Assembly: GCA_947175775.1 (NCBI GenBank) | Contig: CAMWNY010000080.1 | Coordinates: forward strand, 1 to 9,457 | Length of the DNA: 9,457 nucleotides | Direction of reading: 5' to 3' | Source: an uncultured Lachnospiraceae bacterium | Lineage (GTDB): Bacteria; Bacillota; Clostridia; Lachnospirales; Lachnospiraceae | In this document: in pieces, positions 1 through 5,882 of the stretch | Numbering within the stretch: position 1 is the stretch's first letter | Layout: the number at the start of each line of letters is the position of its first letter | Made by a program: the position numbers and the translations under genes | Notes under the pieces: model-generated | The model's input: only the letters and a program-made list of their open reading frames with translations | Told to the model about the DNA's origin: nothing | Databases searched by the model: none

Positions 1-2988
1 GTTATACCGCCGCGCATATGAATTTTCGACCCGGATAATCTGAAGATGATGCGCCCTGCAAATCTCGTTTTTCTGCCGGTCTCTGCGTTTTACAGCCTCA
101 TCCTGAAAGTGCTCCTTCCCGTCAAGCTCAATCGCAAGCATTGGAATTTCGTCCTTCTGCTGCTTTTCATATACGACAAAGTCAAAACGTCCCATATAAA
201 ACAGGCTGTCATTGCTGACATTCTCCTCAAAGACCTGCGAAATCGGAACTTCTTTGTGAATGACGTATCTGTTTCGGGACATCCAAATATTTTCCAAAGC
301 ATGGCTCAAGTTTGCCAAAAAAGCCTCCTCTGTTGCAGTGCTGAACGGCTTCACTCCAAGCGCCCTTGAATTTGCCTGTTTCTGTGTCACTTTGGTTTCC
401 CCGTTCTTACGAACATAATCAATCAGCTCATATAAATCGTCATCTCCACTCTCATGAAGCCGGTTTACATTTTTCATGTCAGACAGCACGACCAGCTGAT
501 CTTTTGCACGCGAAGTTGCAACATTAATCAGCTCCTTGTTATTTTTCAGCCATGCGTACGTTCCTGCCTGTGTCTGCTCGGTAATTGCCGTCGAAAACAA
601 AACAATATCCTTTTCATCCCCCTGAAAAGCATGCACTGTTCCGCATGAAATATTCTCCAAATGCTCCTGTTTAATCGCGTCCTCAATCAGTTTCCGCTGA
701 TTGACAAACGGCGTAATTACTCCGATGCTCTTTTCCTTATTCAGCTTCGCAAAGTAAATCATTGCCCGGACCTCTTCCGGCGCCGTATTTTTTACATTAG
801 ACGCTCCATTTTGCACATCAATATACACAAGAGGTTCTTTTTCCATATCGCTCGAACATATATTCGATTTTGAATTATAATACTTCCGGTTATTAAACTC
901 AATAATCTTTTTATGACACCGGTAATGATTATGCAGAAGAATTTCATCACTGACGGAATCACATGCCAAGTATGTCTTGTAAATAGAATTTTTCCGGTAA
1001 TCATACTCGTCCGTTATCTGATACTTTTTGCGAAGGTACAAATTATCTACTTCTCCCAGTAAAATAACCGGGTTCAGCTGCTGCGGGTCGCCGACAAGCA
1101 TAACAGTTTCCCCTCTGATAATCGGTACAAGAGAAACTGCCGTATTGCATTGGCTTGCCTCGTCCAAAATCACCATATGAAATAACGGTTTCGGCTCTCC
1201 TATCCGGTGTGCGGATATGCACGTCGTAATCATAATCGGAAACACCTTCTGCATTTTTTTCACATTTTCTGCACTTCTAAAATACCTGCGAAAAGCCTCT
1301 GTCTGTTTCTCTCCTTCCTCCATATCAAGAATGCTCATAAAATCCTCATATTTCTTCTGCCCAAGCTGTTTGATATAATGTACGGAGGTATAATATAAAT
1401 ACTGATAAAATTCCTCCTCGTTTTGGTCTAACAGGTTTAACGCGTCCTGCTCCGTAACGGTTCCAATCTTTTCCATCTCCCGTTTCACCTGTTCTAACTG
1501 GCGTCCTTGCAGGTCAGCCTGAAAAGGAATCATTGCACCTTCGTTTCCCTTTTTATTCTGATACTCCAGCAGCCTTTGCAGCGTTTCGCCTCTCTCCGTC
1601 AGCTCCAGCCTGTCTTCATAGCGTTTCAACATATCGGACAGTGCCTTTGCCCGTTGAATCCGGTCATCCTTGCGCTTGTCCAAAGTAGTATTATAAACAG
1701 GTATTCCCTGCGTTTTCTCATATAAATTTTTGATATAAACAATTGCTTCCCTTATTTTTGTATCATTCCCCAAACGCAGCGCCGGAAACGGGATTTTGTT
1801 TCCGTGGTACTCCAAATTAGACAGTTTATGGAATACCGTATCAATCGGTATATTATTATAGGAAGAAAACAGCACCGTTCTGTTATTAAAAAACGCGGTT
1901 ACAATCGTGTTGATAATCGTATTTGTTTTCCCCGTTCCGGGCGGTCCCTGAATATACGCTACCGGATATTTCATCGCATTGTGAATTGCCAAAAGCTGAT
2001 CCAAGTTAATATTTTTATTAATCAGTGCAATCGGATACGTTTTGCTCCTGCGGGGACGTTCCAGTAAATCACCGAAAAACGCCTTCATCGGAAACGTAAC
2101 CTCTCCCTTATGGTACATCTCAATAATTGCCTTATACTCATCATGTAAATCCAACGCAATTTCCGCTCCGATTCCTATGATATACGGCATATCATCCACA
2201 CCCATAATCTGTCTGTTCCGCGCTGTTATAATATTTTTAATTTTTTCCTGATTGTTCTCGAAATCATTCAGCAGCTCATATTCTTCCGCATCCAAATAAT
2301 ACCGTATGCTTTCCTTCTTCCCTTCTACTTTAAATTCCGTACACAGTGTTATCTCCTCGTCCGGCCGCAGCACATGGCGTTTTACGTCTAAATTTAATTT
2401 CCGGTATGCAAGCGCATATAATCCTCTGTTTGTGTGAATGCTCAAAACATTGATTGCAAGCCGTTGTATCGTCAGCCTTCCGTTATTTGGCTTTGTCTTT
2501 TCCATTTTATATTCAAAATGCTTTACAATCTCACGGAACTGTTCCTGGCTTAACTGGTAGCTCTCCCCTTGAAAGCTGTCACGGTCAATATACCGGATCA
2601 GTTCAAAATTGTCATAATATGGCACAGTATCCATGCGGTTACACGTTTCCAAATAATTTAATATCTTCAAATTCGGAATATGGTCAAATAAGGTTTTATA
2701 TTTGTGGGGATTGAGTGAAATATCTTCGACCAGCTTCTGATTGATTGGGCAGTAAGAACCTTCTATGACTTGGGAAGATCGTATGGAATCAATGAAAATA
2801 CAGTCAAAATGACACACGGAGTACTGTCCCAAATGCAGTCCCTCTACTGATAGAGAACGTTTTCTGACATTAATGTCACAAATTCCAATCCAATATTTTG
2901 TGATTTGCTCCTCTTTGTTTTTATACTCTATCTTAAGCCATTTGCCCTCATGTATAGCCTGAAAAATATCACGCGCCACGGTATTCAT
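1..2988 (-). CDS. SF1 helicase with WYL-like N-terminus and C-terminal Vsr/DUF559-like nuclease domain (partial, runs off left edge)
   Basis: The minus-strand frame is open for 996 codons from ATG 2988 to the window edge with no stop. Residues about 5-76 resemble a divergent WYL domain (AIHEGKWLKIEY, then IFIDSIRSSQVIEG) but lack the WYL triad itself. SF1 helicase motifs follow in order: Walker A GPPGTGKT (348-355), Walker B/II DEASQ (609-613), III GDPQQLNPV (633-641), HYRCH (688-692), V GTVHAFQGDEKD (783-794), VI NVATSRAK (822-829). The set is complete, so ATPase and translocase activity is expected; the spacing resembles the UPF1/Dna2-like SF1B group. Residues about 880-996 look like the Vsr/DUF559/DUF2726 PD-(D/E)XK fold: D936 in GRFDF, then E954-L-D956-G-K958, H960, D970 and R986 in IIRVEN. 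AGGAGG at 2998-3003 lies 9 nt before the ATG. A second ATG overlaps at 2992 but its frame stops after 7 codons. The C-terminus is missing, probably by little. The architecture recalls single-gene defence helicases such as Hhe (DUF4011-helicase-Vsr). Helicase call firm, nuclease likely, WYL tentative, defence role inferred. Confidence 0.9.
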   Translation of the reverse strand, partial: MNTVARDIFQAIHEGKWLKIEYKNKEEQITKYWIGICDINVRKRSLSVEGLHLGQYSVCHFDCIFIDSIRSSQVIEGSYCPINQKLVEDISLNPHKYKTLFDHIPNLKILNYLETCNRMDTVPYYDNFELIRYIDRDSFQGESYQLSQEQFREIVKHFEYKMEKTKPNNGRLTIQRLAINVLSIHTNRGLYALAYRKLNLDVKRHVLRPDEEITLCTEFKVEGKKESIRYYLDAEEYELLNDFENNQEKIKNIITARNRQIMGVDDMPYIIGIGAEIALDLHDEYKAIIEMYHKGEVTFPMKAFFGDLLERPRRSKTYPIALINKNINLDQLLAIHNAMKYPVAYIQGPPGTGKTNTIINTIVTAFFNNRTVLFSSYNNIPIDTVFHKLSNLEYHGNKIPFPALRLGNDTKIREAIVYIKNLYEKTQGIPVYNTTLDKRKDDRIQRAKALSDMLKRYEDRLELTERGETLQRLLEYQNKKGNEGAMIPFQADLQGRQLEQVKREMEKIGTVTEQDALNLLDQNEEEFYQYLYYTSVHYIKQLGQKKYEDFMSILDMEEGEKQTEAFRRYFRSAENVKKMQKVFPIMITTCISAHRIGEPKPLFHMVILDEASQCNTAVSLVPIIRGETVMLVGDPQQLNPVILLGEVDNLYLRKKYQITDEYDYRKNSIYKTYLACDSVSDEILLHNHYRCHKKIIEFNNRKYYNSKSNICSSDMEKEPLVYIDVQNGASNVKNTAPEEVRAMIYFAKLNKEKSIGVITPFVNQRKLIEDAIKQEHLENISCGTVHAFQGDEKDIVLFSTAITEQTQAGTYAWLKNNKELINVATSRAKDQLVVLSDMKNVNRLHESGDDDLYELIDYVRKNGETKVTQKQANSRALGVKPFSTATEEAFLANLSHALENIWMSRNRYVIHKEVPISQVFEENVSNDSLFYMGRFDFVVYEKQQKDEIPMLAIELDGKEHFQDEAVKRRDRQKNEICRAHHLQIIRVENSYARRYN

Positions 2989-2997
2989 CCATGATTT

Positions 2998-3003
2998 CCT
3001 CCT
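2998..3003 (-). promoter_or_regulatory. Ribosome binding site of the helicase-nuclease gene
   Basis: CCTCCT on the plus strand reads AGGAGG on the coding strand. Two ATGs overlap downstream (ATGGATG). The first, at 2992, is 5 nt away and encodes only 7 codons before TGA. The second, at 2988, is 9 nt away and opens the long frame. The second is therefore the start used for the helicase, although the first could compete for initiation. Confidence 0.8.
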
Positions 3004-3048
3004 GTGCACCTGTATATCCCGAACAAATATTTTGGGTACTATGCTTTT

Positions 3049-3077
3049 ATGGTATCATAGATGTATTGGTTTTTCAA
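3049..3077 (-). promoter_or_regulatory. Candidate sigma-A promoter for the helicase-nuclease gene
   Basis: On the minus strand, TTGAAA (-35, 3077-3072) is followed after exactly 17 nt by TACCAT (-10, 3054-3049). TGA immediately precedes the -10, giving an extended TGN -10. It lies about 45 nt upstream of the AGGAGG ribosome binding site. The -35 matches the consensus at 5 of 6 positions and the -10 at 4 of 6, so the call rests on spacing, the TG extension and location. Confidence 0.5.
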
Positions 3078-3117
3078 TGATATACCGTGAAAGTCATTTT
3101 ATACAATTCATAACCAG

Positions 3118-3180
3118 TGTTACAATTCACACCCGCCAGTTTTTATCGTCATACAAGCGATTGAGGTGTGAATTATAACA
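3118..3180. repeat. Near-perfect 16-bp inverted repeat in the divergent intergenic region
   Basis: The arms are TGTTACAATTCACACC (3118-3133) and GGTGTGAATTATAACA (3165-3180). They are complementary at 15 of 16 positions and separated by 31 nt. TACAATTCA from the left arm (3121-3129) also occurs as a direct repeat at 3102-3110. The left arm starts 40 nt upstream of the helicase -35 box. It could be a regulator-binding site, a cruciform, an RNA stem-loop, or the end of a small mobile or repetitive element. The sequence shows the symmetry but not which of these it is. Confidence 0.75.
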
Positions 3181-3191
3181 GATTTTGCACA

Positions 3192-3217
3192 CAAAATGCT
3201 AAAAAGCGAGCATTTTG
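3192..3217. repeat. 9-bp perfect hairpin CAAAATGCT/AGCATTTTG
   Basis: CAAAATGCT (3192-3200) and AGCATTTTG (3209-3217) pair perfectly around an 8-nt loop. The stem is A/T-rich and is not followed by a clear T-run on either strand, so it is a poor intrinsic terminator. It sits 12 nt from the larger inverted repeat and may be part of the same element. Confidence 0.6.
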
Positions 3218-3442
3218 GCGCATGATTCCCACTACTTTGGCGGACGTCTGAACAGTAACCTCCGTTCCAGTAACAGATAAAAATCCATGCAAAATTTGCT
3301 AATGCTTCCATTAAATGAATCATCATCTTCCTTCCCAAACAATGCTGATTCGTCCTCAAATTTCATACTCGCTATGACATACGGTTATCATTAACGGCAT
3401 ATCCCTGTAAAATGTACTGTTTTAAAACGGAATTTGCCCATC

Positions 3443-3493
3443 TGCGAAATGTCAAAATTCGCACTTGTTTACATAATTGTTATGTGTTATACT
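3443..3493 (+). promoter_or_regulatory. Candidate rpn promoter with two overlapping operator-like dyads
   Basis: TTGTTT (3465-3470) is followed by 17 nt and TATACT (3488-3493). TGT directly precedes the -10, forming an extended -10, which could compensate for the weak -35 (3 of 6). Two inverted repeats sit on it: TGCGAA-N9-TTCGCA (3443-3463), abutting the -35, and ACATAATTGTTATGT (3471-3485), 6-bp arms around TTG, filling the spacer. This placement is typical of repressor operators, so the gene may be tightly controlled. The start codon is about 110 nt downstream, leaving a long leader of roughly 100 nt. Confidence 0.5.
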
Positions 3494-3603
3494 GCTCCTT
3501 GCCTGCACGCCAAAAATATTTGTGCATTCGTTTATCAGCCCTTACTTTATCTTTCACAATCAAATCTTAACATCTAAAAATTCACAAATGAAAGGAAAAT
3601 TCA

Positions 3604-4503
3604 ATGAACAACTCTCAAAAATTTTCATTCAAAAACGCCACCGATAAAATCGACTACACCTTTATGAACGACTACATGTTCCGCGCTGTTTTGCAGGAAA
3701 ACGAACGCGTCCTAAAAGAACTGACCTGTTCCCTGCTCCACCTTAATCCCGATAACGTGGAAACCGTTACAATTCTAAATCCAATCGAGCTTGGCGAGGC
3801 ATACGATGACAAAGCCTTTGTCCTTGACATCAAAGTCCTTCTGAACAACGCCGCCATCATCAATCTCGAAATGCAAGTCGTAAAGCAGGACTTTTGGACA
3901 AACCGCTCTCTATCATATCTTTGTAGTGCTTTCCAAAATCTCAAACGTGGCGAAGACTATTCCCAAGTTAAGCCCTCCTGCCATGTCGGCATCCTTGACT
4001 TTACCCCATTTCCCGACTACCCTGAATTTTACGCGTCAAACAAAATGATGAATATCAAAAAACACTATATTTATAATGACAATTTCACATTAAATGTGTT
4101 AGACTTAACTCAGATACATCTTGCAACTGACGAGGATAAAGAATACAAAATTGATTACTGGGCAAAACTTTTTAAAACTAAGACATGGGAGGATTTAAAA
4201 ATGTTAACACAAAACAACACCGTTTTTGAAGAAGCTTCTGAAACGCTTTATAAATTAAATCAGGATGATAAAGTCCGCTACCTGTGTGAAATGCGTGAAG
4301 AAGGGCAGCGGATTTTACAGACCTACCAAAGCCTTATCAGGCAAAGGGATGAGAAACTGGCGCAGAAAGATACCGCACTTGCCGAAAAAGACGCTGTCAT
4401 TGCAGATAAAAATGCTATTATTGCCACTAAAGATGCTGCTATCGCTGATAAAGACGCCACTATCGCCGCCCTCCAGGCACAACTTGCAGCATTCCAAAAA
4501 TAA
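3604..4503 (+). CDS. Rpn-family recombination-promoting nuclease / PD-(D/E)XK family transposase
   Basis: This 299-residue protein begins with the signature of the PDDEXK_2/Rpn family (DYTFMNDYMFRAVL, 17-30). The PD-(D/E)XK core is visible as D75 in VLDIKV and E89-x-Q91 in INLEMQV, the family's usual D...ExQ active site, so DNase activity is expected. The conserved KTWEDLKML stretch (193-201) and the helical tail (about 205-250) follow. Residues 252-299 are heptad repeats likely to form a coiled coil for oligomerisation. AAAGGA at 3591-3596 precedes the ATG by 7 nt. Family members are annotated as transposases, but the E. coli Rpn proteins are nucleases that raise recombination and have been reported to act in phage defence, held in check by a short intragenic product. 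No transposon ends were seen here. The gene is divergent from the helicase-nuclease and convergent with the lipoprotein gene, with a 53-bp gap. Family assignment is firm; the role in this organism is inferred. Confidence 0.9.
   Translation: MNNSQKFSFKNATDKIDYTFMNDYMFRAVLQENERVLKELTCSLLHLNPDNVETVTILNPIELGEAYDDKAFVLDIKVLLNNAAIINLEMQVVKQDFWTNRSLSYLCSAFQNLKRGEDYSQVKPSCHVGILDFTPFPDYPEFYASNKMMNIKKHYIYNDNFTLNVLDLTQIHLATDEDKEYKIDYWAKLFKTKTWEDLKMLTQNNTVFEEASETLYKLNQDDKVRYLCEMREEGQRILQTYQSLIRQRDEKLAQKDTALAEKDAVIADKNAIIATKDAAIADKDATIAALQAQLAAFQK
4187..4203 (+). promoter_or_regulatory. Strong internal Shine-Dalgarno within the rpn gene
   Basis: GGGAGG (4187-4192) lies 8 nt upstream of an in-frame ATG (4201-4203, Met200). 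It is a much better ribosome binding site than the one in front of the full-length gene (AAAGGA). The bases are supplied by the codons for Trp195-Glu196-Asp197. Confidence 0.6.
4201..4503 (+). CDS. Candidate intragenic short Rpn product (RpnS-like, 100 residues)
   Basis: Initiation at ATG 4201 would give the last 100 residues of the Rpn protein: the helical segment and the heptad-repeat tail without the nuclease core (D75, E89, Q91). This is the arrangement described for Rpn proteins in which a short C-terminal product, made from an internal start, binds the toxic full-length nuclease and inhibits it. What is seen is an in-frame ATG with a strong, well-spaced ribosome binding site; translation and function are inferred. 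A weak internal promoter-like pair (TTGATT 4151-4156, 16 nt, TAAAAC 4173-4178) exists but would leave almost no leader. The short form may simply be translated from the full-length mRNA. Confidence 0.45.
   Translation: MLTQNNTVFEEASETLYKLNQDDKVRYLCEMREEGQRILQTYQSLIRQRDEKLAQKDTALAEKDAVIADKNAIIATKDAAIADKDATIAALQAQLAAFQK
4357..4500 (+). repeat. 21-bp (7-codon) in-frame tandem repeats at the 3' end of rpn
   Basis: From Leu252 the protein cycles in sevens with the pattern [L/I]-A-x-K-[D/N]-x-x: the units begin at L252, L259, I266, I273 and I280, with degenerate units at I287 and L294. The DNA has a matching 21-nt period but the units differ at many third positions, so they are old or selected at protein level rather than freshly duplicated. 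The pattern predicts an Ala- and Ile/Leu-striped helix. It would be shared by the full-length and the putative short product. Confidence 0.85.
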
Positions 4504-4556
4504 TCCTCCTTGTGCTCTGAACCTTCGCCAGTTTCACGAGCTAATTTTGTTGAATA

Positions 4557-5759
4557 TTAAGACCAATTACTGATATACAATTCCCCGGTATCCCTTTGTA
4601 CATAAAACCCCGCCAGTTTTCCCTCATTGAATGTCAGTTTTTGCAAATAATACCCCTGTTCCAAAAGCGCTTTATTTTCTATCAGATAAGTGCCTTTCAG
4701 ATTGCCCGCATAATCGTAAAATGACACGCTGTCCGCCTTACACTGCGGCAGCTGTCCTGCCGGTACGTTCTCTGTATCCCGCACCGCATTTTGGGGCTCT
4801 GCTGCATTACTGCTAAAATAACCATCGTCCGTAAACAGGTACTCCCCTTCGATTAACCGAGTATCCAATCGCTGTGTTTCCCCGTTGTCCTTAATCGCAA
4901 CGATTTCATAATCACCAAAACTATCCGACTCTCCCAGCACAATGAGACCGTATTGATTAAAATCCAGTACATACGAATACTCCCACTTCGTGGTTTCCCA
5001 TAGCTTCTTTCCGCTCCATTCCCCGTTCCCGTCCGTTTGCGAAATCCAGTATTCCTTGTGTTTTCCTTCCCTATCATAAAGTTCATACGCCATCGTACCG
5101 TCATTGCGCGTCCGCACGTCCCCAAGAAAATAATCTTTATTTTCTCCGATTACGGGCTGATAGACATCTGTAATGCTGCCGTCCGAAAGACTTAATTTTT
5201 TCAGCGTGCGCTCTTTGCCAAATATGTCCTGGCGCGCCCATTCGCTGTAGTAAATACAACCGTCACAAACATACCAAAACGGTCCAATCTGCATGTCACT
5301 TGCCACGCTGTAATAACAATTGTTTTCCTGTGTATCCATATCGTATATGAAAAATGACGTGCTGTCTTTGGATACGGTTATGACTAAATTTTGATACTGT
5401 CTGCACTGCATTCCCGAATGCTCGTCCACATGAAAAATGGTGTTCAGCGTCGAATCCTGTTTGGCGTATGTTTCCCCTTCTTTTTTATAAATGTCCGTAC
5501 CCAGTATCAGGGTGTCGTCATGACAAATATAGTTGTTCATACCATAATCCAAACCTGAAATATTGCGATAACTTAGCTCTGGTATTTCTTCCGGTTCCGC
5601 GGTGTAATTATATAGGTTTTCATCAATAGACTGCTGCGTATTTTCCGCATATTCTGCCGTCGTTTCCTCAGTATTGGAAAGTGCTTCTCCTTTGCCGCAC
5701 CCTGATAAAACGACGCATATTGCAAGAGCAGAACAAAATAAAATTGTGTTTTTATGCAT
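4557..5759 (-). CDS. Lipoprotein of unknown function
   Basis: Starting at ATG 5759 gives 400 residues with a classic lipoprotein signal: basic start (MHKN), hydrophobic core (ILFCSALAICVVL, 6-18) and lipobox LSGC with the modified cysteine at 21. An acidic, Thr/Glu-rich linker (about 24-62) follows, then a long aromatic-rich domain with repeated short beta-like segments (for example FWYVCDGCIYYSEW, DGSITDVY, GTMAYELYDREG). This could be a propeller of the kind seen in DUF5050-type proteins, but I do not recognise a specific family. The frame extends 30 codons further upstream, to 5849, but GGAGGG at 5766-5771 sits 6 nt before ATG 5759, the signal peptide begins there, and 5849 would fall almost at the predicted transcription start. 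It would be anchored to the outer face of the membrane, perhaps as a binding or sensing protein. No enzyme motif was seen. Confidence 0.85.
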   Translation of the reverse strand: MHKNTILFCSALAICVVLSGCGKGEALSNTEETTAEYAENTQQSIDENLYNYTAEPEEIPELSYRNISGLDYGMNNYICHDDTLILGTDIYKKEGETYAKQDSTLNTIFHVDEHSGMQCRQYQNLVITVSKDSTSFFIYDMDTQENNCYYSVASDMQIGPFWYVCDGCIYYSEWARQDIFGKERTLKKLSLSDGSITDVYQPVIGENKDYFLGDVRTRNDGTMAYELYDREGKHKEYWISQTDGNGEWSGKKLWETTKWEYSYVLDFNQYGLIVLGESDSFGDYEIVAIKDNGETQRLDTRLIEGEYLFTDDGYFSSNAAEPQNAVRDTENVPAGQLPQCKADSVSFYDYAGNLKGTYLIENKALLEQGYYLQKLTFNEGKLAGFYVQRDTGELYISNWS

Positions 5760-5852
5760 AAAATCCCTCCTTCTACATAATCGGTTTTGCAGAATCCCAA
5801 AAACCTGTGGGGCTTCTGAATCAGGTTCCTCCTGTATCTTATTTTTCAACGC

Positions 5853-5880
5853 ATTGTATCATCATCCTACGCCGATTCAA
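5853..5880 (-). promoter_or_regulatory. Candidate promoter of the lipoprotein gene
   Basis: On the minus strand, TTGAAT (5880-5875) is followed by 16 nt and TACAAT (5858-5853). The -35 matches consensus at 4 of 6 and the -10 at 5 of 6. It starts 2 nt downstream of the GNAT stop codon, so the lipoprotein gene can be expressed separately from the MATE-GNAT pair, with a leader of about 85-90 nt. Confidence 0.45.
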
Positions 5881-5882
5881 TA

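Larger units (their letters stand above)
2989..3603. other. 615-bp divergent intergenic region between helicase and rpn genes
   Basis: This stretch holds the helicase ribosome binding site and promoter, the 16-bp inverted repeat, the 9-bp hairpin and the rpn promoter with its two dyads; each is listed separately. Between 3220 and 3440 I see no convincing gene. Two overlapping minus-strand frames cover part of it: a 79-codon frame from TTG at 3359 that stops inside the left arm of the inverted repeat, and a 44-codon frame from ATG at 3366 to TAG at 3232. Neither has a good ribosome binding site. A 10-bp palindrome GTTTTAAAAC lies at 3419-3428. The density of symmetry suggests a repetitive element or a heavily regulated double promoter. 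Confidence 0.6.

Noticed and set aside
3120..3359. 79-codon minus-strand frame (TTG start) in the divergent intergenic region
   Set aside because: No ribosome binding site, a TTG start, overlap with a second frame, and an end that coincides with an inverted-repeat arm; treated as a possible repeat element instead.
3232..3366. 44-codon minus-strand frame from ATG 3366 to TAG 3232
   Set aside because: It begins with a charged, plausible sequence and ends basic, but has no adequate Shine-Dalgarno, no promoter that I can see and no recognisable domain.
3604..4503. Rpn gene as part of an intact transposon
   Set aside because: No matching terminal inverted repeats or target duplications were found on both sides; the 3118-3180 palindrome lies only upstream.
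4265..4573. 102-codon plus-strand frame overlapping the rpn 3' end
   Set aside because: It is the +1 reading of the 21-bp repeats; the Lys/Pro/Leu-rich product reflects repeat codon composition, and it lacks its own ribosome binding site.
5799..5827. Hairpin AACCTG/CAGGTT followed by TTTTT in the lipoprotein leader, a possible attenuator
   Set aside because: Only 6 bp with a 14-nt loop, and a competing CCCA/TGGG pairing overlaps it; too weak to call without conservation.
5760..5849. N-terminal extension of the lipoprotein to ATG 5849
   Set aside because: It would place 30 residues in front of a perfect lipoprotein signal, and the good ribosome binding site (GGAGGG, 5766-5771) serves ATG 5759.
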